Part shown: one piece after another, positions 1 to 11,659 of the stretch
How the letters are laid out: the number at the start of each line of letters is the position of its first letter
How positions within the stretch are numbered: the first letter of the stretch is position 1
Assembly (NCBI GenBank): GCA_016490735.1
Contig: JAEMWC010000008.1
Span: forward strand, 285,001-349,000
DNA: 64,000 bases
Origin: Pachyseris speciosa
Taxonomy: Eukaryota; Cnidaria; Anthozoa; Scleractinia; Pachyseridae
Direction of reading: 5' to 3'
The notes under the pieces: model-generated
What the model saw: only the letters and a program-made list of their open reading frames with translations
Databases searched by the model: none
What the model was told of the DNA's origin: nothing
Position numbers and translations under genes: made by a program

Positions 1-24
1 ATTTATATGTACATATGTATATAT

Positions 25-66
25 TTATTTATTTACTTATTTATTTATTTATTTATTTATTTATTC
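25..66. repeat. (ATTT)n microsatellite
   Basis: A run of ATTT/TTTA units with one or two interruptions sits at the left edge of the window. It is simple-sequence repeat only. Confidence 0.9.
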
Positions 67-954
67 ATTTTTGCTTTGAAACTCCTAGTATAGTTATCCT
101 GTCTTTGGAGCATACTGATTAAAGATTAAAGATTAAAGTAGCTAATGATGTCTGAATTGTTCGAGATTTAATATCAAGCAATGATGAAAGGTAAAAGTAG
201 TCTTTTAAAGAAAAACTAGGCCTCAGCTACAGGCTGTATATTCACAGATGAGAGGATGCTGTGCTCTTGAATTAAAGTAAGAATATTCTTGCACCTTTAC
301 TTTTACAAAAAAAGTGGCTCAGTCAAGCGATGGAAACAAACTACTTTATCAGGGGATGGCTTAACTTACTCAGTGTTCCACAACACGCTGGAACAAAGAA
401 ACACGTTATTCTTAAGACCTTTTTGGTTTAATATACAGCACTTAAAATAGTAGTAACAACTAGAGACTAAAATTAGTCTTAAGTCAAGCTTGCAAAAATG
501 TAGTTGTGTATCCCTAATTTAGCTCTAAGCAAAACAGAAAAGAGAGACGTCTTTCCTTCTTACATCGGGGGCATAATATTGTGCCTAGTATAATGATGTT
601 CAAGTCTGTGTCTGTTTGTAGTGAATATCCGTACATATCCAATTCAACATATATCCCTATATAATTATAGTATTAAATTATAAGAATAAAAATACTTTAT
701 AATGGTTAAAAAATAAAAGCAGAAAAAGAAAAAAATTAGACTGTGTAAGATGTCACTGCTACAAGTTGAACCTGGGCTATCAGCACCAGCAGTAATAAAC
801 AATGATCACAAGACCACACATGTGCAGCATAAGTAATAGGGTGAAATAGGGTAGTTTATATATTCTAATTAATGACTATGCACATCAATCTAAGTTGTCG
901 ATCGATTAATATTTCTGGCCACTGTTTAAAGAAAGGAAACACTTAAGAAACAGG
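67..954. other. No gene seen
   Basis: AT-rich sequence with no open frame of useful length, no splice-supported exon and no recognisable repeat termini. I see nothing to annotate here. Confidence 0.6.
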
Positions 955-1012
955 TCATTAATGCAAGTGCGGCCGCAACACTACTAGAACAGAGACCTGA
1001 AAAAAAATTTCA

Positions 1013-1085
1013 GGCTCTGAGCGGGATTCGAACCCACGACCTCTGCGATGCCGGTGCAGTGCTCTCCCAACTGAGCTATCAAAGC
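1013..1085 (-). tRNA. tRNA-like sequence, anticodon position GGC (Ala-like)
   Basis: A 7-bp acceptor stem (GCTTTGA with TCAGAGC), a D stem (GCTC/GAGC), a 4/5-bp anticodon stem, a five-base variable loop and a T arm with TTCGAAT are all present at canonical spacing. The cloverleaf is therefore complete. The anticodon loop reads CCGGCAT, giving GGC at positions 34-36, but position 33 is C instead of the near-universal U. The sequence also sits inside a palindromic repeat with an identical inverted copy 192 bp away. It is more likely a mobile tRNA-derived sequence than a host tRNA-Ala gene. The 3' side is followed at once by a CCTGAAA/TTTCAGG hairpin. Confidence 0.55.
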
Positions 1086-1277
1086 CACATGAGAGCGGTC
1101 GTATGCCTGAAAATTTTTTTCAGGTCTCTGTTCTAGTAGTGTTGCGGCCGCACTTGCATTAATGACCGTCATCACTCAATTGCTACTATGGACAAAATTA
1201 ATTTCATTCTTTACTATACTTGGGCCAAGTATAACGTCCATATAAAGGGCTAACCCGCATACGACCGCTCTCATGTG

Positions 1278-1350
1278 GCTTTGATAGCTCAGTTGGGAGA
1301 GCACTGCACCGGCATCGCAGAGGTCGTGGGTTCGAATCCCGCTCAGAGCC
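1278..1350 (+). tRNA. tRNA-like sequence, anticodon position GGC, second copy
   Basis: Identical in sequence to the minus-strand copy at 1013-1085. It has the same intact acceptor, D and T stems and the same C33 anomaly. It is followed directly by CCTGAAAATTTTTTTCAGG, a hairpin whose loop is a run of seven T. That run would serve as an RNA polymerase III terminator if the internal A and B boxes are active. The box A region (TAGCTCAGTTGG) and box B (GGTTCGAATCC) both match the consensus. Confidence 0.55.
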
Positions 1351-1450
1351 TGAAAATTTTTTTCAGGTCTCTGTTCTAGTAGTGTTGCGGCCGCACTTGC
1401 ATTAATGACCGTCATCACTCAATTGCTACTATGGACAAAATTAATTTCAT

Positions 1451-1953
1451 ACTTAAGAAACAGTTTAGGATTCAAAATGTGGTCAGAGAAACCTGCAAAA
1501 TGACTCACCCAAGCATCTTTTGCAGAAAAAAGATGAGACAGAAATGAAGGTGAGTTTTGAAATCATCTTTCGTTTTCTCATTGCTGGATATAGATTATAT
1601 ACGATCTAACTCAAACCAATAAGTTATCTGGATTTCTAAGTCAGGCATGAGAAATTGGCCACGATGTATGAGACTGATGTCTACGATCCACACCCATATA
1701 TGCATGAGACTCATTTATGATGCATGAGAATTGGCAGGTACAGTAAGTTAAATAGTACCTCAATAGGATCGTGTCTGGGATGGAATCTTTTAACTCTTTA
1801 GTCATTTGCAAAATACTGAAATCAGTCCACCAATACCACATTCTATTGCCAGCTGGGGGAACTCTGTTAGGCTCTCTGTGAAATCATCCAATAGGTTACG
1901 AACATCCTGAGCATGTTCCAGTGTTTCTGAATCAATACATATAACTATTATTA
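1451..1953. other. No gene seen
   Basis: No supported coding sequence or repeat boundary was recognised in this stretch. Confidence 0.5.
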
Positions 1954-2022
1954 AGAACGGTGGCTGAGTGGTCAGAGTTCTGGACTTGCAATACCGAGGC
2001 GCTGGGTTCAAGTCCCGTTCTA
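1954..2022 (+). pseudogene. tRNA-derived sequence
   Basis: AGAACGG at the 5' side pairs perfectly with CCGTTCT at the 3' side. A D-arm-like TGGCTGAGTGGTCAGAG and a T-arm-like GGGTTCAAGTCCC lie between them at tRNA-like spacing. The anticodon stem does not close properly and the T stem is short by one or two pairs. I read it as a tRNA-derived SINE head or tRNA pseudogene, not a functional tRNA. Confidence 0.5.
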
Positions 2023-2364
2023 GCTCAGCCATGCTTATTAATAGCCAAATCATTCACCTCCTGCCAGTTGGGTTTCTTAACCTTGTTATGGTTATTTGAA
2101 TTATTTGTTTCATGTAAAACTATATGCTCAGCCCTACTGGCCTATAAATATTGCCAAGGGTAAATAAAATAAAATGTCATTAGATTCCTGAAAGATCAAT
2201 GTCTAAGATCAAATATTGACCCAAAAAAGAACTGCTACTACTAATAGTTAGACATTGTAATTAAAATGAATATACGAGAATCATGCAGTATATAGACCTG
2301 TATGTGGATTTAAAGTGAATCATTTTTGAACAGTAACTGAGCATTAGTGAAACAAAAGCCACAG

Positions 2365-2440
2365 AAGTTGCAGAGGTCATGGGTTTAAATCCTGAAAAAG
2401 CCTGAATTTTAATTTTCAGGCTTTCTTTTCACTACTGCTC
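2365..2440 (+). repeat. Truncated tRNA-cored repeat (3' part)
   Basis: The text AGAGGTCATGGGTTTAAATC resembles the variable-loop and T-arm half of the tRNA-like unit at 1278-1350. It is followed by the same kind of hairpin, AAAGCCTGAA...TTTTCAGGCTTT. The 5' half of the tRNA is not recognisable. This is probably a decayed relative of the 0.95-1.45 kb and 33.5-33.9 kb elements. Confidence 0.5.
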
Positions 2441-3517
2441 AAGTTGTGTTCAGGACCTTTCACATCTGCAGTTAGTGTAATTATGTACCTGCAAAAGCCT
2501 AAAACATGTTGTTATACTGACTTTCAAAAAAATCCATGTGTTTTGAATAAATGAAAGCTGGCATTTTTCTGTTAGACACACCACACAATTATTATAATTA
2601 TACTCACGCACACTTACAGATGACCTTCTGATTATAGTTTGGACCTGTACATATCAATACTCTACCAGTGAACTACTGTACATGTCAGGAGACTTTTGGA
2701 AACCCAAGGCCATTAACCTTAAGACTCATGACTAAATGAATGTCCTGAATACTACCATAAAAATGTTGACATAAATTTTCCTAAACATCTTTAATTCATT
2801 AAATCAGCAAATTAGTTAATTAGCAAACAGGGTAAACAGTAGAAGCGAAGACATTTTAGACTGAGCTGTCTCAATTTTAACCCGTGATCATTCATCAAAT
2901 TCATCCAAATGACCCGGTTGCTTTCTGTAAAAATTGATAGACGTTCTAATACTTACTTTAACTTTCTCTCGATCTTACCTGGGTACCTTGCCAGCAAAGT
3001 CCCATTAATCCGGCAGAATCAAACCATGGACCTTCTTCTTCGCTTTCACCCCAGACAAATAGAAAAAGTACGAAGTTCTACGCAACACGCCTACGAGACT
3101 GCATTTCTGCTTGCGAGAATTCCTTCAAGAAAATGAGTTTTTAAGGTCGGTACACCCTTTTCTGCATCAAAGAGCAACGTTTTAGAATAATAATTATTAA
3201 GTCGACCTTCCACAACTGAAGACGCTGCCATGTCTCCCACTCTCGTAAGATGGTATGGTCATCGTGGTTACCTGCTGTAGTTAAGGCTTATCGTGTAAGT
3301 TTGAAGTATCGTCACTTCTAGTTGCCAACTTCTGAAGCAACATATTGTTTGACTTACGTCGAGAAACTCCACTACCCATCGCTCACCAAACAAATTGGAG
3401 AAGCCCCAAAACATTGCCTATCTATTCTGTTTCATTTTGAGGGAGCTCATAGCTTATAAGCCCAGTGGTTTCTTTATGAGCTTCCTCGCCATTTTATTTC
3501 AAATTTCATAATTTGGA

Positions 3518-3521
<4 letters not shown>
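2441..3521. other. No gene supported
   Basis: A strong minus-strand splice donor (CAG followed by GTAAG, near 2983) sits after a short open stretch. No homology is recognisable and the acceptor side is weak, so no exon is called. The rest shows nothing. Confidence 0.4.

Positions 3522-3586
<65 letters not shown>
3522..3586. repeat. (AT)n microsatellite
   Basis: About 30 TA/AT dinucleotides in an uninterrupted run. The translated 'YIYIYI' peptide on the minus strand is an artefact of this repeat. Confidence 0.95.
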
Positions 3587-3589
<3 letters not shown>

Positions 3590-5731
3590 CAATTGAAATG
3601 GCAAAATAAACTGAACTGAACTGAACTGAACAAACTAGATTTCTCATGCAAAAACAGCCAGGCGTTAGTTTCCTTTCGTACCCAGCCTCCTTTTGTTGGT
3701 GTGCAAAATTCTAAAACAAGGGCTATTTGGAATCCAAAGAGAAAACTGTATTTCTTAGCCGATTTAAGTGTCATTGTGGTTAAGTGGCCACCACTGTCAC
3801 TGCTGTGTTTTAGCGTATTTGACCCAATACCATGAACGCTTAGACACCCATTCCTTGAAAGCTAAAAGGTTGACAGGGGAGGGTGGTATGGGGAGACCTC
3901 ATTTAATTCGGTAACAGGGTTTGGAATTACAGTGGGGAGTTTTGGAGGTGTGGACAGCACTTTCCAGGCGGGTTTCTTTTTCCCTACTTTGCGGCAAGGA
4001 AGATATATCAGTTATTGCAAAAAAAAGTTGTTATTCTTGTTAAATTGGGCGAATAATTAACTGTGCGATATTTCGTTTTCCTTGTTCCGATACTGGCCTT
4101 CCAAGAGCAAACATTTATAGCTTCCAACGGTTCAACTGAATGAGTGAGGCCTGTATAGAGTTTACGACCAATATATGATCTTGCGCCCTAAACACGTTTT
4201 GAGTCAAAATAGACCGATTTGACTCGCTGGCAGACCTGGCACCAGTTTTCTTTTCCTGCCTTGGCGCCGTTTCTTTGTATCTGCTTCTATGTTCTGAGAC
4301 GATCGTTGTGTTGTTTACGTTTACGAATGAACCGCTTTATTGCAACAAATGAAAACAGTCGCAGAAGGTTCAATTTCGTCTGTAAAGCAGGTTACACTAT
4401 GCGAGGATCTGGAAAAGGCTAAACAAAATTCAGTTCAACTGTAAAAATGCTTGACTTCCATCAAGATATAGTTAAGCTATGAAGTATTCTCCCATCATAG
4501 CAAACACCATAAGCTCTTGGATGAATCACGAAGAAGGAAGTTAATCGCGGCTATCACGATGAAGTAGCTTGAAGTCATCATCATCATCGTGTCTGAGGTA
4601 TTAATATCGTTATAAAAGCTCGTCAACATACTTATCAAATATATTTTTATCATTTAACGAGGTCAGAGATATTGAAATCGATTTCGTTGCGAAACACGAA
4701 AAGGCAGGATTTTCCCCTAGAATTTATCAGTTAGTTTGTCTACGATCCATTGCACCTTTTCGTAATGTTTCCGATCGGTACCAAGCCACGCTAGGGAATT
4801 TTGACTCATATTTTGCCTTTTCTAAAATGCAAAACTGCGTGCTAAGAAGTGACTCAAAACCCATTAGTACAACATTTATAAGAGAGAAGGGCTTTGTCGT
4901 TATACTCCCTTGATCAGCACGATACGTGGCCATTACAAAGTTATACTGATTTGCTATCAAATATGACTTTATTAAACATTCAAGCGCCGCTGACTGTTGT
5001 ATTTACACATGGCACTTAACTTGGGTCATTTATTATAATAGGAACCCTGCTAAATCTACTTCAATTATATACAGTTGTAGCTCTCTAAATATTAAGACTT
5101 GTCCTCTTCAAATACGTCTTTACTCGACTTCGCTAAGATCATCTTAAATCACTATTCGAAATAACGATCAATTATTTTCGCTTGATCCTTAGTTAACTAA
5201 AAGTACTGAAGCAGCAGACGTCGACTTTCTAGAACAAAATAAACTGTACAAACGTCTGGGCTCTGAAAGCCTTTCCAAAAACACTAACAGGCTTTATTTC
5301 CTTACAAGACCTTTCAATTTTGGGCCCACCTCCGAAACGAAAGAAGTAAGCATAGTTTTCTAGTTTTACGAAACAATTTTTGGGTGATGATATTTCACCC
5401 AAAGAAAGTTTGATTTTCACAACAATGAAACTCGAATTTCTCAAGTCATTAATAATTTCCGTACAGAAATTTCACGGAAATGGACAATTGTCTCCCCTTC
5501 TTTAGTCATTAGGTCCTTGGCTCCTCTGGAGCGCTCTTATATTTCAAATCTTAAACATGCCGTTTTCGTCTTAAAATAGTTTTTTGAAAACAAAAACTAG
5601 AAAAATGTACCACTGAAAATCGGTCACGAATCACGAGGACTATGAACATATTTTTACAAACGGATGCGGCAGCTGCCGGGTAGAAGTGACTTTCGTGCGA
5701 CACCAGTCTTGTTTCTGAGTGTTTTTACAAA
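3587..5731. other. No gene seen
   Basis: Includes a short tandem GAACT run near 3612-3632. Open frames here are short, lack recognisable domains and look like chance frames. Confidence 0.5.
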
Positions 5732-5955
5732 AAGGCCGAGACACACTAGACGACAAGTCGCAAGAATTCGTGCGACTGATCGCAGCGGCAAAATTCAGCC
5801 TCAGCGACAACGATTTTCACAAAAATTCGCCGTGTCACACGGGGAGAATTCGTGCGGCGACTTGTCCCTGCGACGTGCCACAGCGACGTGTTTTGCAAGC
5901 AGTACACAAGGGGGAATTGTCGCAGCGATTTGTCGCCTGGTGTGTCTCGGCCTTA
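5732..5955. mobile_element. MITE with AAGGCCGAGACACAC termini
   Basis: The left end AAGGCCGAGACACACTAG and the inverted right end CTGGTGTGTCTCGGCCTT form terminal inverted repeats of about 29 bp that continue into CGACAAGTCG/CGATTTGTCG. The interior carries several CGACTTG/CGACAA-type words. There is no coding capacity: the frames through it are by-products of the GC-rich palindromic content. Confidence 0.8.
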
Positions 5956-6361
5956 GAGTAACATTTTGACTTTTTGGAACTCCCAGCTTCATAAACGGAG
6001 AAAAATGTGAAAGGTGAAAATTTGTTGCCGCACTACGTCAACCGGTTATCTATCTTTTAAATCCCTTAACCTACATTTCATTATGCTGGTGGGGGTAAAC
6101 TCCACTTTGATTGTATTAACTTGGACACAATATTGTCTCAACGCATTGTTGAGTCGCGTAGGCGGAAACGTCTCGAATAAAACAGTTCCTCCACTAAAAA
6201 GTCTCGTTCTGATAATGCTCAAATCAACAGAGTTGACACAATAACCAGAGACATTGCTGTCATATCAACTTGCTAAACTGGGATTGCCCCATGCCGTTGA
6301 GCCAAGAGTCTTTTTGGAAAAGAAAGTTGTCTTTGTACCATATTAGGAGCAATATCTGTCC

Positions 6362-6730
6362 TTAGTACGCGAAGCCTCGCCAACCTTTCTCTTCATAGAA
6401 AGCTGTCCTTGCGTTTTTGGAGATTTCATCACCATAAACTCCCAGGACGACATCAGTAGCAGGTGGCCGACCCAGAATAAAATTGCTTGTGGTAGGAATC
6501 TGCCCGCTTGAACTACCACCAGACAACACAGTACTGTTCGTATTCGTGTTGTGTGTGTTTGCACGGCTCTTGTACAACCTGTCTCGCTTTTTAGCCTTCT
6601 TGTGTCGTTTGTAAAGCAAATATCCGGCGAGAGAAAGAAGGAAGATCACCAAGGAGCCAATAATAGAGAAGAAAATGATGTTGAAGATGTATCGCCCGGC
6701 ACTATCTTTGCAGCTAAAAAGGTCCGTCAT
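6362..6730 (-). CDS. Small single-pass membrane protein, 122 aa
   Basis: I do not recognise a named family. The frame starts at ATG (MTDLFSCKDS...), with A at -3. An upstream extension in the same frame has no ATG. Residues 1-12 are short and contain one Cys. Residues about 13-37 form one hydrophobic helix (YIFNIIFFSIIGSLVIFLL and on). It is followed by a strongly basic stop-transfer patch (YKRHKKAKKRDR, about 41-52). The cytosolic tail that follows is rich in N, T, S and G and ends FYEEKGWRGFAY. This suggests a type III membrane protein with a tiny outer segment and a 75-80 residue cytoplasmic tail. It is intronless over its length. The domain layout matches the ORFs at 19.8 and 30.1 kb, though sequence similarity to them is weak. 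It could also be one exon of a larger gene. Confidence 0.55.
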   Translation of the reverse strand: MTDLFSCKDSAGRYIFNIIFFSIIGSLVIFLLSLAGYLLYKRHKKAKKRDRLYKSRANTHNTNTNSTVLSGGSSSGQIPTTSNFILGRPPATDVVLGVYGDEISKNARTAFYEEKGWRGFAY

Positions 6731-9700
6731 TTTTATGGATTCTTGCCTCAAGCTTCAAAGTTCGTGTCTTGTATTTTTTTTTTTTTAACACTTGGCACTC
6801 TTATAGATGAATCACGCCCTTATTGACCTGGGAAATAAATAAGATTCTCGTTTAACTACAGGTTATTATCACGCAATTATTTTACCAGTTGTGCAACATC
6901 GGTCCTTTACGAATTCAGATTAAACAAAATACAGTTGAATAGATTGATTGATGCTAATATTGCCAATTTAAATTACACGTTTTTTCTGCCCAGTTGGCGT
7001 GACTTTGCGCATTTTCTGGTTCGAAGTCAATTTTCAGCGATAAACCTTGAATCTGTGGCAGGCTTTTATATGGTTTTCTGATGCATTTGATAGAATGGAT
7101 AAAAATGGTTTTATTTGTTAGAAGATTAAAACACTCGCGCCCTTGTGGTCTTCGACTCGCCACCTCAGTGATAAATATAAATCATCCATTCTCTGGTATT
7201 TTATCTTGCTAGGTGCTGTTTGATATGCATATCCAAGCGTTGTTTTCACTTTTTACGGATAATATCGCAAAAACAACATCTAAAACGAGACGTATTGTAC
7301 TCCCACTCGCAAAGCAGATAAAGGATAAGCCATTAGCATATGTTTGCACGTATATAAGACATATTAATTATATAAAGATACTAAATTGCTAAGTAGCCTG
7401 AACAACGTTGAAAATGTAACAAATTCTAGGCGCATTAATAACTAGTTGCGCGAATGTCTAAACGAAGGAAATTTCTTGGTATACCACATATGTCTTGGGT
7501 TTTTGTTACACGATTGGAGGCAGCTTTTAATCTGACAAATAAACACATATTATCGAGATGACGTTCAATGAAAATTCCCGATGACTTCTAAGCCGATTAA
7601 AGTTAACTCAACCCAGGAAGTTTCGTTTGTAAAACAAGAATTCTCGCATGTAGAAAAACCACAAGTCTAAAAGTGAAATGCAATATTATACGTCCAAAAC
7701 ATCAAAGCATTTTCTTTCCCATTGATGACTGTAGTCGCGTAAACAAAAATTTCCCGTTGAAGAAATTTAGGTGGCAATTTAGCAAATGTAAATTTGCTCA
7801 AAAATAGCACAAAGTGAGCCACATTTTGTTGAGTTATTCGGAGGACACAAATGTTGCAAGTAGATCGAACTATCATGCTTTAAGACCGCATTTGAAAGCT
7901 GCCTCCTCGGCGAACGTCTTTTGTTCGTTGAATGATCGTTTTGTATTAGTGATGCTTCTCAACTTACCCAGATTCGGACCGGAAAAACTCCTACGAAACC
8001 TTACTATCAAACAAACGCACTTATTCTTTTCTCCTTGTGCCTTTCTCGCACGCTGGGCATCCACAAACCAGACTCAAACCCTTGCTGTTTTGATTTGTGC
8101 AAACAAGCGTCACCACAAAGACAATTATCGTCACGCTGCTACCAGATTATTCTTCACGGTTTGGAACATTAGTATTCAAAGAGAGGTCACATCTTATCTC
8201 TGTTCATCTGATATTACTCGCCTCCAATAACATACGTCATAAAACATCTTCAATATCACATCCTGACCACAACATTTTGGCGCTAACAACCCTAAATAAC
8301 CGACGAGACACCCTAAATACGTAGAATCTCTTTCTATTTTCGCCTTTGCCTTATTTTCGGAATATTTCCACTCGCAATCGCCGTTTTTCGTGAGTTGGTT
8401 AAATCATATATAAAGATTTTTCTGTCAAAGCGTGATCTCCAGTGAAACGCTTCTCGTCTTTGTTAATTGTTTTTGACAGGTACACAACATACAACTTTCC
8501 AGTACAGTGGAATGCTATCTTGAAAATGATATGTATAAATAAATATATATATATATACTGGAAAGCGAATACGCTTAAACCTTTGAACACCTTAAAAATT
8601 GTCATTGTTTCCGCAGTATGACATCGCTAGATGAACACATCAATCATCCTTGTTTGGCCAAGTTAGTTTCTAAATTTAGTGCATAGATGTCTGTTATCCT
8701 AAATGTTCAATTTATGGTTAAGATGTAGAAGAGATTAAGAGCTGCCGCGGTCACCCGTTGAAAGCGCATATAACATTATAAAAATATTAACGCTTAAGAA
8801 ATGCTGAAATATTGTCATTATTTTTATTATTACAGGCATACTGCCTTCACCACAACGGCTCATTGTAAACCAAGATGACTTGGGCGGGGGGTGAGTGTTT
8901 CGACTATACTTTCCCAAACAGGATCCCAACTGCACTGTGTATTGCTCACAAAGCTCACTTAATCTAAGATCATCCAAATGTGGTTAGAGCTTTATCGGTC
9001 GTCCATCTAGAGATGATGTCTTTAAGATGTTGCCATATATTATAAGAAAGTTGCTTTCCCACCAGTGGCTTCCTGCGGTATTACAGGTCCTTATGCTGCG
9101 CAAGCGCCGTGAGTGAATCCCGAACGTATATTAATAACCATTTAAATGACATTGTTAGAGTTTTAAGAACCTTTCAGCTGCATTTGAAATCCAATACCAT
9201 CCAGCAGCGCCTATCAGAGCTGCACCCTTCTATAAGGGAGCCGATCGAATTTCGGTAAACAACAACTACCCAGTATGGTCTTCTTTTCAAGGTCTCTGTC
9301 AAATATGTACCCAAGGGGGAAATAAATGATATTTAAAAAAAATAAACAGTAATCAAGACTGAATTCCACTGAATTACCGATCGTTCCCGAAATTAAAGAA
9401 TGGCAAGCATGTTGATAACTGTTGTATCAATGCCAAATTGTATGCATTCAGTAGCAATTATTTTATATTGTAACACACCCAACTCGGCCATGTATGCGTT
9501 ATAACGACTTCGAGGATTGACCCAAAAGGTATGATATTATGAAGTTAAAGGGCTTACTGGGGCCCACCTGCTCCGTAAATAATTTCCTCGTCGAAGCTGT
9601 CTTTTCTCCTGTAATATTACTTCAATCAGCCGTATCCAGAGTTCTCAGTGATTCCTATATTTGGACTTCTATCGATTAATTTTTGTTAATTCCTGAACAT

Positions 9701-11577
9701 TGCTCCAACGCCATGACTGGACATTAGTTCAGAACTGTTGAACGCACAAAAATTTCTTTATTCAGCAGATTTTTCAGTGCTTGACGTCATTTGCATTGTT
9801 GCGGGAAATCACGGGTTTCTCCAAGCAGGAATTTCCGAGGTTTTACTTTTTATGGCATTCGCTGAACCACGCCTCAACTGAAATCCTTGTCAAATTTGTA
9901 ACGTGAGATTTCACGCACAATCCAAAAATGCCATCATCAGGTTGCAGGGCACAACACCTTAAATATTTGAGATTTGAACGTGAAGGTACAGGGGGAGATT
10001 TTTAGGGTCTTTGTGAACAAAAACTGAAGGGAAATGGAAGAAAAACAAACCGTTCGCTACCAAAATTATGCACCTTTGTGTTTATCCTATGTATAGGTTA
10101 CCATCATAAAGGTGCGTCTCATCAATGCTCAGGAGTAAAAGCCGTTCAAAAACCCAGACATCTGGCTTTATGATAATTGTACAGACTTGTTTCCGTTGAG
10201 AAACTTCTGCTAGGCCCCTGACTTTCTCGAACAAAGTTTTCGGTTTCCCTTAGTGAAAAAAACCTTAAGGGATGGACTGAGTTCACAAGCTGAAAAAGAT
10301 ATATCTATAACAAGTGATTTCTGAACAAATTTCAGGAATTTAGAAAAACTAAGGTTTTGTGCGGATATCAAGATTTTTGGCCGTGGGCCGATTCAGCCGG
10401 AAATGGAGAGAAGAACTATTACTTCATTACATTTCCGTCGTGAGTCGACTTTGTATTTATGCGAACAGCGTTTTAAATCATTACGTCACAGTGTTTGTAA
10501 TGAGTAGGACGTTCGGATTCTGTATTACGACAAGTGATAAAACCCTTAGCTCAAAACGTAGGGTTACGCACCAGTATAAGCAAATTTACTATTTCCTGGG
10601 TTTGACCGACACTGGTGGAGGAAATTACTTCGGCTATTATACTGAGTAATCAGCGTAATGTGGCAAACAAAAACCATATAAGGCCAGATCAGCATTGGTT
10701 GATGAAGGCATTTTTGATGTTCTCTTAACACGACTTTTCAAGAAAAGAGCACTTCTTGGTTAGCCACGTAGTTTCCAAAGCTGAATGAACAAACTAACCG
10801 CTCTCTCTTCCGTGCGGTGTGTCACATAGCATTTCAGATCCGCAAGCATTTGCTAGCTTGTCATCAAAAACTAGAAAACCAAAGCTAGAACGGCTCGTCA
10901 AAGGCATCAATATTTCATCAGCGGAAAACTCAGGTGAAACTCGATCAGGACGAACGTTTAAACTTGCTGAAATGAGGCGTCCTGTAAACGCCTTTACTCC
11001 CTTCAGTCCGGACTCGTGTTTTCCCGCGAATCTCCGATGGACACCATAATTCGCAAAGGAATGCAATCTTAAAACTGAGAGCTCTTACAAAAAACGTTTC
11101 GAACTTAAATTAAAAGAATAAGTTTTCTCGAACCTTCTTTAGTATTGTGCTGGTGCCTCCTCGGCAGTTCCCAATGATATAGTTTTAGAATGTTGACTAA
11201 GGGCACGTAAACTCGTGGAAATCGTGTTTTCTTCTCAACCATCAAGTTCAAGTTCGAGCTGTCTTTGGTTTTCCAGACGTTGCTAGCCAACAAGGAAATG
11301 TACACTCGAAAACCAAACCGAGATATTTCCTGGATCTAACGTCAACTTATGAGATATTGTGCAATGGTAAATTTAAAACATTATCAGGTGTGTCGAGTGC
11401 AGAATAATTCTTGTTTTCGTCGCGATATTTTGCTGAGTTAAGTTCTTTTCTTTTCAGTACAATGTAATATTTTCCATACTTGAGGTATGCGCCAAAGAGC
11501 AAAGGCCGCCGGGATGTTTAAAGCCCGCGGAAACGAGGAAACAGGTCTGATACTTTGTTGCTCATGATGCTTTTGCA
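6731..11577. other. 4.8 kb without a supported gene
   Basis: Contains a short (AT)n near 8538-8555 and several open frames of 60-138 codons (the longest at 7814-8230, plus strand). None has a recognisable motif, a good start context or splice support. No transposon termini were recognised. Confidence 0.45.
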
Positions 11578-11659
11578 GTTTCTTCTTCTTCTTCTTCTTC
11601 TTCTTCTTCTTCTTCTTCTTCTTCTTCTTCTTCTTCTTCTTCTTCTTCTTCTTCTTCTC
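11578..11659. repeat. (TTC)n microsatellite
   Basis: About 26 TTC/CTT units. The poly-lysine frame on the minus strand is created by this repeat. Confidence 0.95.

Larger units (their letters stand above)
955..1450. repeat. Composite palindromic repeat with two tRNA-like cores
   Basis: A segment beginning CCTGAAAATTTTTTTCAGG, followed by a GCGGCCGC-containing stretch, is present as direct copies at about 1107-1213 and 1350-1450. It is also present as an inverted copy at about 957-1010. Between them lie two identical 73-nt tRNA-like sequences in opposite orientation (1013-1085 minus, 1278-1350 plus). Both direct copies continue into the same flank (GACCGTCATCACTC and onward), so the unit is longer than the tRNA. 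The layout fits an inverted duplication of a tRNA-cored MITE or SINE-like element. It is not a protein-coding region: the short frames across it are the two arms read twice. Confidence 0.8.

Noticed and set aside
2983..3134. Possible minus-strand exon reading FVWGESEEEGPWFDSAGL up to CAG/GTAAG
   Set aside because: The donor is strong, but the acceptor has no pyrimidine tract, no homology is recognised and no neighbouring exon was found.
3499..3774. 91-codon minus-strand frame with a YIYIYI stretch
   Set aside because: Generated by reading through the (AT)n microsatellite; no start context or domain.
5664..5992. Overlapping frames of 63-101 codons on both strands
   Set aside because: They coincide with the AAGGCCGAGACACAC MITE and reflect its GC-rich palindromic sequence.
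7814..8230. 138-codon plus-strand frame
   Set aside because: No motif, an overlapping antisense frame of similar quality, and composition expected of chance.
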